Assembly (NCBI GenBank): GCA_025769875.1
Contig: JAGFNK010000093.1
Coordinates: forward strand, 62,001 to 126,000
DNA length: 64,000 nt
Direction of reading: 5' to 3'
Source of the DNA: Russula earlei
Taxonomy: Eukaryota; Basidiomycota; Agaricomycetes; Russulales; Russulaceae
Shown: in pieces, positions 22,688 through 34,621 of the stretch
How the letters are laid out: every line of letters starts with the position of its first letter
Numbering within the stretch: position 1 is the first letter of the stretch
The notes under the pieces: model-generated
What the model saw: only the letters and a program-made list of their open reading frames with translations
The model's database searches: none
What the model was told of the DNA's origin: nothing
Made by a program: the position numbers and the translations under genes

Positions 22688-23070
22688 AGGACAGTCTACT
22701 CATTCTGGCACAACATTTACCCTAGCATGGCTAAAAGTTGTGCTGGAATGAGTAGACTGTCCTTATTTAATCTTTTCTGTCACATTTTTCATGCTCAACT
22801 AAAGTCATTACTTATGTAATATAATTTGTGGCCACAACAGAGCCTACTCAGCACTTGAAATATATTGTCAACTGAGTTGACTATAAGCAGACTCAACTTA
22901 TCCCTTCCTGCCCATCGTGTTACAGGGGAAGACTCAAAATTTGATTATGGTTGTTTTCATGTGACCTTGCACTTGCCATTTTTGGATGTCATTTCAAGTG
23001 CAAAATTAAAACTGCTATATCTCAACAGTTTCTCAACAGATTGTCTTGAAACTTTGACAGTAGAACCTTA

Positions 23071-24458
23071 GGCCCCTTTTACCAACCAAGAATTCTTGAA
23101 TCTTGAACTTGAACTTGGATTTTGGGATTTTCCGGGAGTGACAGGAGTGACAGGAGTGATGTAAGTGATATGATGTATATAATAAATTAATATGCATTTT
23201 TTCTGTTGTCATTTGCATATTCACATATATGGGGTTACACATGATGTGTCAAGACATGTACTGCTGATCACTAAGGACTCAGGAGCAGGTGGGCAAGGGT
23301 CAGAACAGATGATACGTGGCGTAAACGGCGTTGAACAAGAGGATGAGCCAAATGATGAGGAGGTACCAGATGGGGACTGGTAGGTGTTGCAGGAGACAGA
23401 GGTGAAGGTTAGAGGCCAGTGTAGCGAGGGGGCTTTAAACAAGGCAGTTGTTGAAGAGTACCTTGGAGACAAGGGGAATCTTTAGACTGAGTGGTCGCAG
23501 GGGAGTACCCAGGAAGATGAGAGTATCACAAATGGACAGTCTGATGACTGCCATGCTTCATTGGGGCTTATATACACTGTACAGGGTTGATTACAAAGAA
23601 CTGGAACTATTCTAGACCCTTTGGTACCATCCAATAGGACTACAGAGGCATAAACTTGCTTGTGTCAAGTTTCAGGCTTACTGAGTGCATTACTGATCAT
23701 TGTGGAGTGATGACATCATTATGATATCACTGTGGAGTGCTTAGTGAGCCTATGAGGTCACTGTGGAGCTGCTCAGTCAGCCATGATGTCGTTGGAGCCT
23801 TGATGATGTCAGATGAGTTATGCAACAGTTTCTAAGAGTTTGTGCCACTGTTTCGGGTTCTTGGTGGCTGGGTGACCATGTGGCTGCCACGCAATGATTA
23901 CCCGATTAGGAAACGGGTGCCTGGTCATGTTATAATGCCTTTGCAATAGCGATATCTTGTACCGCAGGAGGGGTAGCCCAGGAAATGGAAGGGAGTTGGC
24001 AATGTGAAGTGAGAGAGGTCTCTCTTGAGTGAAATAGGACAATCTACGGCCAGGACCTGGCCCTGGTTCATAACATGATGTGTCAGCATCAAACTTGGAG
24101 TTGAGCAGTCCGACTCAAGCTCAACATCTGGGTGCTTGCAGCCCCATTTTCACCAGAGCTGCACATACAAAATTTGCACAAAGATGTGCACCCACACATT
24201 GGTGACACATATTCTGCCTTAATGACATGCTTGCAATACCCCACTTGGAAGGAGTGGAAGGAAGGGTTAGAAAAAATATTTTACATATCACATGTAAACC
24301 CAGCAAATCACACTGAAAAATAACTCATATTTGAAATAGACTCATATTAGTTTATTATGTCACTTACATCACACCTGTCATTCCTGTCACTCCTGGAAAA
24401 TCCCAAAATCCAAGTTCAAGTTCAAGATTCAAGAATTTTTTGGTTGGTAAAAGGGGCC
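23071..24458. mobile_element. Long-TIR DNA element, split by a solo LTR
   Basis: Near-identical inverted repeats of about 115 bp face each other (GGCCCCTTTTACCAACCAA... and complement), flanked by TTA on the left and TAA on the right. After removing the solo LTR at 23247-24075 and its TSD the element is about 554 bp. The arms include GTGACAGGAGTGACAGG. There is no transposase, so it is non-autonomous; the TA-containing flanks suit a Harbinger- or Tc1-type mobiliser. Confidence 0.75.
23247..24075 (-). mobile_element. Solo LTR-1, copy 2
   Basis: An 829-bp LTR reversed relative to copy 1 (TGTCAAGACATG...TTCATAACA), with TSD TGATG at 23242-23246 and 24076-24080. It sits inside the long-TIR element. 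Confidence 0.88.
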
Positions 24459-24460
24459 TA

Positions 24461-24770
24461 ATATTCAGTTCTTGAAGTTTTAATTTTTGGGTGCCAATCT
24501 GCATGTGAAATTTCAAACTACCATATCTCAACCATTTCTTAATGGATTGCCTTGAAACTTGGACAGTAGAACCTCATGTACTGTGTCTATATGCAGCCAA
24601 ATAATGGGTTTCACTTGTTGAATTTTCACATTTTGCAGTGCTGACCCCAAGCATGATAAGATTACATTATTGCTACAGCTGAATACATGATACAAAGTGT
24701 TACTGAGTGGTTTGGGGTCTGGAAGATGCTGGAACACCCAAACTATGGACTGCACTGTTTGCTTCATGCA
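24461..24770. other. Repeat-flanking sequence
   Basis: Includes ACTACCATATCTCAACC and CTTGAAACTTGGACAGTAG near 24513-24570, a diverged direct repeat of 23009-23066 on the other side of the long-TIR element. Nothing coding. Confidence 0.4.
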
Positions 24771-25247
24771 TGTATTGAAGAAGCAATGAGTAGCATTGCT
24801 TCTGTCCCAGATGTTCCAGTATGGCCAGATATGTTGCTTCCCTGATTGGGAAAGTACTTATGACACTGAGATTGCTACTAGGGAAGCACTTAATGCTTCC
24901 AGCACTGAGATCATTTACACAGAAGCAACTATTGCTTCTATGAGCCACCTTTTGCTTCTATAGCACTGACCAGTACTACAGTAGCACAAACTTTATCCCT
25001 GAGGGCTATATAAAGCCCTCAGTTCATAACAGTTGAGCCTTAAGCTTGATGTAGTTTGCCAATCCCAAACAGTTGACTCCTACCCTGTCTGCAGAGCCCC
25101 TCTCATCTTGTTGCCATACTCTAGAAGGATCTAACACTCCTTCCCCTCCATGAGTATTGCTTGCTTGACTCAAGCATATCTGCATTGGTAGGATGCATTT
25201 ATAGACGCGACCATTGATCTTATTTAAGGCACTTTGGAGCCTTAACA
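24771..25247 (+). repeat. LTR-5, probable 5-prime LTR of Gypsy-A
   Basis: A 477-bp LTR with TG...CA ends (TGTATTGAAG...CCTTAACA) and a TATA box (GGGCTATATAAAGCCC) near 25004. The sense-oriented gag of Gypsy-A starts shortly downstream, so this is read as its 5-prime LTR. A second copy, inverted, is at 32280-39522. Confidence 0.7.
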
Positions 25248-26706
25248 TAAGTCAAGCTTCTATCACAGACATCACTGTGAAGGTGAACCAGAATTAGGCA
25301 GGAAGCCTTAGGACTAGGATCTAGTCATCATATGGTCAGCAACCTATGCTGAAGTAGTCAAGGGAGAGAATCTATACAGACCTCTCCATGACAAGCAGAA
25401 GGTGTACTACATGACTCTCAATGAGCAGCATGGTTGGACACATGCATACTTCTGTAAAGACCCCTACTGTCATTGGCATAGACAGTGGTAAGTGGGCACA
25501 CAAGTCCCAACTCCCTAGGAAAGGCAGTGGCAAGTGGACAAACTGGAGATTGAAGGTGAACATAGCATATGAGTAAAGTTCAACCAGAAATCAAATCAAG
25601 GAACCAAATTTGGTTGGTTCAAAGCTAGAGAGAGGGATGATCTACCCTCAGGAATCAAAGGGACTGCCATCTGGTGTTGGGCAGACCAGGAAGAACCTAG
25701 CAGATACAAGGTCCAATATAAAGGAAGCTACCTTTCTTGTGAATATATCAACGATCAGTGGTACTTTGTTGATTACCACAAAGGACATCCTTATGCAGCA
25801 GAGGATGAAGACATTGACAAATATAAGGTTCTAGGTCTAGGAATCAAGACAGATCCTTATACTACTCATTGGGAACCCAGAAGCCCAGTAGTAGATGACC
25901 TAGGTCCATTGATACAAAAGTCATCAAGTGGAGAAACAGAGAAGTTGGACCCTCTGACTACAGACCAGAAAGCAGAGGCACCAGAAGTATTGGAGCTAGC
26001 TGAAAGATTGGAGCAGACAGTACACATCTCACCCATCAAACCAACAATAGTTGAGGAACCAGAAGAATCAGTTGAAATGGCTACTATTGCAGTGACACAG
26101 ACAGCCACTATTGCCACCCAGACGGCAGGTGGGAGAATGGGGCCTACCGTTGTAGTAAACCCTGGAGGTGGTCCACCTGGTGCAGGAGGACCACATGGAG
26201 GTGGAGGAGTCCCTTTTGGACCTGCAGGCCCACCATCCCTGGGAGGAGGCCCACCAGGAGGAGGCCAACCAGGAGGAGGACCACCTGCAGCACCTCTGTA
26301 GGACCAGGAGTGAACCTGGTGCCCCAACTGGCACCAGGCCCCCATGGAGGCAATGGATCTCTGAAAGGAGACCCTCCTGAAGTCTTCAAAGGAGACAGAA
26401 ACAAGACAAAGTACTTTGTCCAAGATTTCAATCTATGGAATCTGCTTAACAGTGACAACCCAACCATGACTATTCCAATGAAGCGAGTAGCCTTGGCTCT
26501 CACCTACATCAAGGGAGAAAAAGTGCATGAATGGGTGGTCAACCAAATGAACCTAGTAGAAGCAAAAAGAAATGGGGACCCGCTGTTGCCCTATGCACCT
26601 GTGCAGCTGGATCCAACTGATATGCTCTTTTGGACCAAATTTGTGGATGACTTCTTTAGAGAATTCAAAGAAACCACAGAACTTGAAGACACTTTCATTG
26701 AGCTAC

Positions 26707-27589
26707 TGTCACGGTAACTAGCCGTGTCAGTTCACAAGCGGAAAACAAGTAGATGATAGAGAGGTGTTCAAGAAACGGGCTGGTTCCCATGTATAATGAG
26801 TAAGGATCCCTGCAGCGGTCAAAGTGTTTTATGCTAAACAGGTTATGGCCAATAGACCCTTCCTAGTACGACTTGGTCCGTTGAGAAGCTAGGGTAAGTT
26901 TGTAATGGGATAGACTAGGGCTGGTTCCACTAGCTATATGTGTTCAAGTCCGTTGGGGACCTTGAACAATGCAGAGAGAGTAGAGGAAGGTAGGTTTTAA
27001 AGGAGGAGAGCTCTTCTCAGGGGAGTGAAGAGAGACTCTTAGGGAAGGAAGGGAAAGGCGAAGAGTAGATGGTGGATGGTGTGTTGAGAGTTGATGAAAT
27101 GGAGAGGTGGTTGTGGTTTAAGTTTGTGAGAGTGAAGTGGGTTGCAGGAGAATATGTTTGGACAAGAGTAGGTTGGATTCTACAAGAGACCAAGCTTAGG
27201 GCTTTGGTCACAAAGTACTGAGCTTATATATACAGGAGAAGTGCAGCAATAGCTGCGCTTTGACTGTGCTACTAGTATAGTAGGAGTCATAATAAGTAGG
27301 AGTCATAGGAATGAGGCCATGAATGAGTCAGAACCAAGTAACTGTGCTGCACAGTAGGTGTGCAGCATTACACAGTCGAAACTAAGAAGTGAATATAAAT
27401 GGAAAGAGAACCAAACAAAGGGAAAGTAACAGCAATCCAGTGTTACCTGGATGTGTATGGATCACATGATAACACAGAAGGGATCACAAGACGTAAGAGA
27501 TCACGAGACTAGTAAGTAAAGGGACGTATGAAAGCAAGCAGTCCATAGCAAAAGGTAAGAGGTAAATGTAAAAGGAAAATGGTGTAACA
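26707..27589. mobile_element. Solo LTR-6 inside Gypsy-A gag
   Basis: An 883-bp LTR-like insertion (TGTCACGGTAAC...GGTGTAACA) with TSD GCTAC on both sides (26702-26706, 27590-27594). Removing it restores the gag sequence. No other copy was seen in the window. Confidence 0.82.
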
Positions 27590-27700
27590 GCTACAGCAAT
27601 TGTCCATGTCTAAAGCAGCATTGCTGGATGACTACACCAGCAAATTCCTTGTTCTGCTCAGCAAAGCAGGATGGGACCAGAACTCACCAGGAGCAGTCAA

Positions 27701-29286
27701 TGTTGTGATCTACCCCCTTGTTGGTTCATCCATAATCTCTCTCATCATTGTTCTCTTTTGTCACCCTTGTCCCCTCGGTTACCGTTTCATCCCTTGATGC
27801 TGATGGTCCCTTATTGTTTCATCTATTGTGTTTCACTTACTGTGTTTCACTTATTGTGTTTTGACTATTGTTAAGTTACTTTTGCTATTGGTTCACCTTT
27901 ATCTATTGTTCTGCTTATGGTACTGTACAGCCTCACTACATACAGTATTTAAGCACCTGTAGAAGCTGGGGAATGCCCCAAGCTTAGCTTTGTCCCATTT
28001 CCTGTTGCATCCCTTGCCCTGTACACTCTCTCAATCACAACTTGCTTGTGCTGGCCTACACTCTGCTTGACCTAAGCACACCTCAAGGAACCCTTGTGTT
28101 CCTCTTCCTCCTCTACCTCTCTCTCATCGTCCTCCTCTTCTGTGAAACCAGAAGATCAACTCTGTCTGCGGACTGAGTCATTGTCTGACTCAGCCTTGAG
28201 ACGCTAAACCTTTGATCCTGTCAAGACTCACTGTTGAACTATCCAGTTCAAGAGCAAGGGATAAGCTTGAAGACGAGTCGGTAGACGTCCAAGACCACGT
28301 GGGCAAGGAGTAGAGTCCAGAGGAGCAACAAATACCAGAGAGGTATTGTCACTGTGAGAGTAGAACAATCACGCAGGGAAGAGGCCAGGATAGTCACAAG
28401 GGGATGGTCCTTAAAGGAGTATCCCAGGAATGGAGAGTGCCGTAAACAAATGGACAGTCTGAGGACTGTCCGCTACTTTATTGAGTGCTTATATACTACA
28501 AGAGAACTGCTAAATAGGGAACAAGTCATAACCTTGTTATCAAGCACAATAGAGTGATGAGTAAGAAGTCGGAGGACGCTTATGGAGCATGCTCAGTCAT
28601 GCTCAGTAAGCTGCTGAGTAAGAAGCTTCTTTTGATGAGTAAGAGCTTCTATTGTCCACGTGTTCACTGCTTTAGTGCTCGTGCAAGCACCTGATTCATT
28701 TCCTGTTAGTTAGTTTAGGGCCGGTCATTTGAGGACTTGTAGTTTGGTTAGGGAATAGTGTTATCTTATAAGGCCCTTATATAGTTCTATTAGGGTCCTT
28801 AGAGTCGACCCTAATACTTCTATTAAGGTCCTTAGTGTTGCCTTATAGTTTGTTCTATAGTTATTAGAGTTGATCTAATAACGTGTTGTAGGGCCTTTGA
28901 TACTAGGTTAGTACCTATTGTAGAGTTCCTAGGGTCATTCCAAAGGGTCCTTAGGAAGGCCCTAATACTGTCTTTTGTTGCTAGAAGGGTTGCCTTTAAG
29001 TGGGGCTTGCTGTATGTTGATTGTGCCGAGAATCGCTTGCGCAACAATGTGCGCACGATATTGTGGACACCTCTACTCACCCCTTTTGCTCGTGTGAACA
29101 GGGCGACACCATAGAGGCTGGGTTTCCTCCTATAAGGAAGGGTCCTTCAAGGGCCCTCTCCGGGGAATGGTTCATGACAGATCCGGTCTCTTTGAGTCGG
29201 CCCCCACCGAACCCTTGAACCAAGTCACAGGGACTTGGCCCCACTGAACTCTGAGCTAACGCTCTTACGGCCACGATGCCATAACA
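27701..29286 (+). mobile_element. Solo LTR-4, copy 1 (with nested LTR-2)
   Basis: TGTTGTGATCTACCCCC...GCCATAACA with TSD GTCAA at 27696-27700 and 29287-29291. The net length is about 620 bp after subtracting the LTR-2 at 28219-29179. It matches the 5-prime LTR of Gypsy-C at 56327-56932. Its C-tract is only 5 C (29201-29205). Confidence 0.85.
28219..29179 (+). mobile_element. Solo LTR-2, copy 2, nested in LTR-4
   Basis: A 961-bp LTR (TGTCAAGACTCAC...TTCATGACA) with TSD GATCC at 28214-28218 and 29180-29184. The length is identical to copy 1. Confidence 0.88.
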
Positions 29287-29915
29287 GTCAAAGCCTATAA
29301 AGCTGGACTAATCACCTGGCTGGTGCAACAAATTTACAATTGACCAGTCAGAGACATACCTACCATCAATGATCTATGAGCATGGATCAATGCTGCCAGG
29401 GAAGAACAAACCAGAGACCAGCTTATGAAAGCTAATATTGGATCTGGAGGTGGATCATTGACCACCAGGGAAAATCACATGAAATCCCTACAGGCAGGGA
29501 AAAGGTGAAACCAAAGAGACCCCAATGCTATGGAAGTGGACTTGGTATCCACTGATGCAGCAAGGACCAAGTATCATCCTCCTCTGACAGAGGAGAAGAT
29601 GAGACTGCTAGCAGAAGGAAAATGTTTCATCTGCAAGAAGGCAGGGCACATTAGCCAGAACTGTCCTGACAAGGACAGAGTCAAGAAGAAATCAAGTAAC
29701 CCAAGGGACAAAGGAAAGGCTCAAGCTCTGGAAACAGAGAAGGAGGATGACTCAGGGGACAGTGTAAATGAAAGCACTGTCTCTGGACAATCTACATCCC
29801 CCCCTCCTACCTACAACAAGAGCTCCTCCTCTGTGTCCATAAAGAAGATGTCCACCAAACAGAAGGAGGACTTATTGGAAGAACTGATGGAACAGGGTTT
29901 TTAGGAACACCTAAG

Positions 29916-32279
29916 TTGATGGCCTGGCTTAGGAAGAATAGTGTGTTGCAAGTGTACATTAGAAGACTGAATGCTATGAAGATCCCATTCACTTTCATCA
30001 CTGCACACACGACAACCAAGGAATCTGCTCTACTAGACAGTGGAGCAACTGAGAACTTCATCAATCACTCAGCTTGGAAAAGACTGAAGATTGGGAAACA
30101 GGAACTACATGAACCCATGGTAGTACAAAATGTTGACAGAACCCAGAATAAGCAAGGGGAACTCACCCATTACTGCAGGCTTCATGTCCGATACAAGGAG
30201 AAGGAGAGCTTGCAAAAGTTGTATCTCACAGATTTAGGAATGGATCAGGTCATCCTGGGATATCCCTTCCTATATGAATTTGACCCCACCATCAACTGGA
30301 AGAAAGGACAGCTGATGGAAGGAGCAGTACAAATTGAGACTGCTCAATACAAGTACCTGGATCTCTATGTCACAAATATTCAAAAGCAAGCAAGAGATAA
30401 AAGTCAACAATTGAAGAAAGGGGAAGCCATTTACCTACAGAAGATGACTATTGCTCAGAGATGGGCCCAGCAGTTGATTGAACCACAGGAAGGAGAGGAC
30501 CCCCTTGCCAATGTTCCAAAGCAATTTCACTGCTTTGCAGACATCTTCTCAGAAGAGAAGTCCCAGAGGTTCCCACCACCAAGGGAACCAGATATGCAGA
30601 TAGAGCTGTTACCTGATGCATCAAAGGAGCTAAACTGCAAAGCATATTCCCTGACATGAGATGAAAGAGAATACCTCAAGAAATTCCTAGCTGACAAAGT
30701 GGAAAAGCGATATATCATGCCAGGTCCATTGCGGCTACACATCTCCAGTGTTCTTCATTGGAAAGATGGACAGCAAGGAGAAAAGAATCATTGTGGACTA
30801 TCAATGACTAAATCAGTGGACCAGATGAGACAATGAACCTTTACCACATCTGGAACAAGAGGTGGAAAGACTTTGAGGAAAGAAGGTGTTCTCCAAGTTT
30901 GATATATGATGGGGATACAATAACATATGATTGGCAGAAGGAGATTGCTGGAAAGCAGGGTTCAAGATGCCATATGGAACATACCTGCCCAATGTCATGT
31001 ATTTTGGGCTCAAGAACATGCCAGCCTTCTTTACTAGGCTGATGAGACAAGACTTCAGTGACTGGCTGGACCGATGGGCAGAATACACTGTCAACTATCT
31101 GGATGACTTTGGAATTGCCACAGTGGACAGTCCCGAACAGCTAGAAATCCATGAGCAATGTATCAGCAAGCTACTCATGCTGATGCAGAAGAAGTCATAC
31201 TTCCTGAAACCCAAGAAGTGCCACTTCATGGTGCAGAAACTAACCATGCTGGGTTGGGGCATAGACAAAGGGAAGATGAAGATTGAGGCCTCCAAGGTCT
31301 GAGGAATCACGGACTGGCCTAGGAAATTAAGGATGTGCATGAAGTGCGCAAAGTCATGGGAGTCCTCAGCTACAATAGGGCTTTTATCCAAGAGTTCAGC
31401 CAGATTGCTCAACCCATTATCACCTTGACAAAGAAAGGAGTTGTTACGGTGTCACAGCCATAAGAGCGTTAGCTCAGGATTCAGTGGGGCCAAGTCCCTG
31501 TGACTTGGTTCAAGGGTCCAGTGGGGGGGGGGGGGGGGGGGGGGGCGGCTCAAGGAGACTGGTTCAGAGGTTTAGCATCTCAAGACTAAGTCAAGGATGA
31601 CCTAACCCACAGACAGAGTTGATCTCCTGGTTTCCCAGAAGAGGAGGACGATGAAGGAGAAGCAGAGGAGGAAGAGGAACACAAAGGTTCCTTGTGATGA
31701 GCTCAGGCTAAGCAGAGTATAAGCCAGCACAACACAAGTTGTGATTGAGAGACAGTACAGGGCAAAGGGATGCAACAGGAAATGGGACAAAGCTAAGCTT
31801 GGGGCATTCCCCAGCTTTTACAGGTGCTTAAATACTGTATCTAGTGAGGCTGTACAGTACCATATGTAGAACAATAGATAAGGGTGAACCAATAGCAAAA
31901 AGGAGCTTGAACAATAAGTGAAACACAATAGGTGAAACAATAAAAGGTCATCAGTATCAAGGGATGAAACAGTAACCAAGGGAACGAGGGTGAAAGGGGA
32001 GAACAATAACAAAAAGGGTTAGAGACGAATTGTCAAGGGGGTAATTTACGACAGGAGTACCATTTGAATGGACTCAAGAATGCAAAGATGCTCTGGAATG
32101 ACTTATCCAGATAGTATCTTCCAACCCTATCCTGCTCCTCATCAGGAAGTAGATGCGTCCAACTACACTATTGGAGCAGTGCTATTCCAGAAGGATGAAT
32201 ATGGAAAGAGAAGGCTGATAGGATACTTCTCTGCAGCCTTGAAACAAGCAGAAAAGAACTACAACATATGGGACAAAGA
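29916..32279 (+). pseudogene. Gypsy-A pol (protease, RT, RNase H), interrupted
   Basis: The protease active site LLDSGATENF is at about 30034. The RT catalytic motif is YLDDFG near 31093-31110, in a frame with several stops and shifts upstream. The RNase H start is EVDASNYTIGAVLFQKDE at about 32147. The stop after KAYSLT near 30656 is TGA where relatives have Arg, consistent with CGA to TGA. LTR-4 (31442-32053) separates RT from RNase H, and LTR-5 truncates RNase H after NYNIWDKD. Confidence 0.78.
31442..32053 (-). mobile_element. Solo LTR-4, copy 2, with 23-G tract
   Basis: A 612-bp reverse-oriented LTR (TGTTACGGTGTCAC...TTTACGACA) with TSD GGAGT at 31437-31441 and 32054-32058. It contains an uninterrupted run of 23 G at 31523-31545. 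Confidence 0.85.
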
Positions 32280-32621
32280 TGTCAAGGCTCCAAAGTGCCT
32301 TAAATAAGATCAATGGTTGCATCTATGAACACATCCTACCAATGCAGATATGCTTGAGTCAAGCAAGCAATACTTGTGGAGGGGAAGGAGTGTTAGATCC
32401 TTCTAGAGTATGGCAACAAGATGAGAGGGGCTCTGCAGACAGGGTAGGAGTCAACTGTTTGGGATTGGCAAACTAAGTCAAGCTTAAGGCTCAACTGCTA
32501 CTAACTGGGGGCTTTATATAGCCCTCAGGGATAAGGTTTGTGCTACTGTAGTACTGGTCGGTGCTATAGAAGCAAAAGGTGGCTCATAGAAGCAATATTG
32601 CTTCTGTGTAAATGATCTTGG

Positions 32622-34098
32622 TGTCATGAACCATTTCCTGGAGAGGACACTTGAAGGACCCTTCATTATTAGAGGAAACCTAGCCTCTATGGTGCCACCC
32701 TGTTCACATGGACAAAAGGGGTGAGTAGAGGTGTCCACAATATCATGCACGCATTGTCATGCAAGCAATTATTGGCACAATTGACATACAGCAAGCCCCA
32801 CTTAGTGGCAACCCTTTTAGCAATAAAGGACAGTATTACAGCCTCCCTAGGGACCCTTTTAAGATGACTCTAAGTGCTCTACAAGAGGCACTAACATGAT
32901 ACTAAAACCCCTACAACATGTTATTAGACTAACTCTAATAACCTTAGAACAAACTATAAAGCAATACTAAGGACCCTAATAGAACTATACAAGGGGCCTT
33001 ATAAGCAACTCTATTCCCTGAACCAAACTACAAGTCCTCAAATGACCAGCCCTAAACTAACTAACAGCAAATGAATCAGGTGCTTTGCACATGTGCTAAA
33101 GCAGTGAACATGTGGACAGTAAAGGCTCTTACTCATCACTCTGAGCCTTCTTACTCAGCAGCTTACTGAGCATGACTGAGCATGCTCAGTAAGCATACTC
33201 TGATGTCTTACTCATCTGTCAATTGTGCTTGATAATAAGGTTATGACTTGTTCCCTATTTAGCAGTTCTCTTATAGTATATAAGCACTCAATAAAGTAAT
33301 GGACAGTCTTCAGACTGTCCATTTGATTTGTGGCACTCCATTTCTGAAGGTACTCCTTTAGGACTGCCTTATCTAGCACACCCTGGCCCTCTCTTTCTGT
33401 GATCACCTCTCACAACTGGTACCAGTTCCTCTCTGGTACTTGTTACTCATTGTTAGGATTCTTGCGTTCTCAACTGCTTACCTATGCTTTGGTGACTCAT
33501 CCCCACCTACTGTTGTTTACTCATCTCTGCTTACTGTTGCTTAGTGATCTGCTTATTGATTGCTTACTGGCTCGCTGACCTATTGCTTACTCATTGCTTA
33601 CTTCTTGATGACAGATACTAGGAAAGAACGACTCACGTGTGAGTCATTTCTGACACTCTCAAATTGCACTTTACGTTTTTGGATACTACTGTTTCTCAGC
33701 TCTCTTCTCTCCAAGTTTCGTATGAATTGGATCAGCTGTTATCAAGATATCATATAAATACTTGGATGTACCAAGAGTTGAGCCTTATGCTCAACTTACT
33801 CTCTTACAAGAAATAACCATCTTGTCAAACTCTCTAAAACTCAAGTCATCACTCTAAGTGAATGAGGCTCCTCTCTTCTCTTACATCTACTCTTCCTGAG
33901 ATAATATCAATGGATTCGAAGTCTAGTGCTTTAACTATATCAAGCAACTCTTTCACTAAGAGTTGGTAACAAGATCAGTCAGATCTTAACACTCATTTGG
34001 ACTGTGCTCTTTGCCAACTTCATCCTAGAACTGAGCTGACTTGTCCCTGAACTCTTAGCTCACTCTTGAACTGGATTGTTCAACAGTGAGTCTTGACA
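32622..34098 (-). mobile_element. Solo LTR-2, copy 3 (reverse), split by LTR-3
   Basis: TGTCATGAACC...GTCTTGACA with TSD CTTGG at 32617-32621 and 34099-34103. The span of 1477 bp includes the LTR-3 at 33451-33991. Confidence 0.87.
33451..33991. mobile_element. Solo LTR-3 nested in LTR-2
   Basis: A 541-bp insertion (TGTTAGGATTC...AGATCTTAACA) with TSD CTCAT at 33446-33450 and 33992-33996. It is the innermost layer of the nest. Family otherwise unseen here. Confidence 0.82.
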
Positions 34099-34621
34099 CT
34101 TGGTGCTGGTGTTGAAAATGTGCAGTGTGTGTGATTAGATAGCAGCAGATGATAAGATCGCAGGCAGATCTATCAGACAATAGTTCAGTTTAGTTGATAC
34201 AAAACTGATATAAATAATGTACCTATCAGACAATAGCTACAACGTGTTATCAGTACAGAGCGATAAGATATCATAGACTGAGTACTCACTTCAGCTTAGT
34301 TGATACAAAACTGAAGTGATCTACGTGCTTTGTGGTGTTCTTAAGTACCTGAGACTGCCACTAAATGCAGTGCAGCTAACTACCATTATGGATCACTAAG
34401 TATGTCCGAGGATCAGTGGTAACTAGCTACCGATTGTCCAAAATCATCTAATCAATGTCTCTAACGCATGCTGCAGTGTATGAGCTGAAGCCAGTAATGC
34501 CCGGTCTGGGTGATCCGATGTGTCAACACATCAGAGTTGTGATTGCATCACAACGCACCTGGGGCTCAGGCCAGTGCTGATCTCAACATTCCCCTGTGAT
34601 TGGGACAGTCGGTAGGTCAGA

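Larger units (their letters stand above)
20721..22919. mobile_element. Hairpin MITE, copy 1, split by two solo LTRs
   Basis: The outer ends CATGATGGGCAGGAAGGGAT and its inverted complement bound a roughly 400-bp palindromic element with flanking TTA on both sides. The element reads in three pieces, 20721-20853, 21682-21726 and 22688-22919, that join seamlessly once the two LTRs and their duplicated targets are removed. The net length of about 400 bp agrees with the unbroken copy at 46681-47076 (396 bp). Confidence 0.8.
25580..29904 (+). pseudogene. Gypsy-A gag, interrupted
   Basis: The capsid protein reads in pieces: about 25660-26301 (GSYLSCEYINDQWYF, then a Gly/Pro-rich linker), a frame change, 26310-26706 (KGDRNKTKYFVQDFNLWN, capsid-like), 27595-27700 (KAALLDDYTSKFLVLLSKAG) and 29292-29904. 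The last piece holds a CCHC zinc knuckle, CFICKKAGHISQNC, at about 29620-29667, which binds the element's RNA. Two solo LTRs with intact target duplications cut the gene, so it cannot be expressed as one protein. Confidence 0.75.
25248..32279 (+). mobile_element. Gypsy-A internal region, broken by nested insertions
   Basis: Ty3/Gypsy internal sequence running gag, protease, reverse transcriptase, RNase H in order on the plus strand. It is interrupted by LTR-6 (26707-27589), LTR-4 (27701-29286) and LTR-4 reverse (31442-32053), and truncated at RNase H by LTR-5 reverse at 32280. No integrase or 3-prime LTR was found. Several stops and frame changes make it inactive. Confidence 0.8.
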
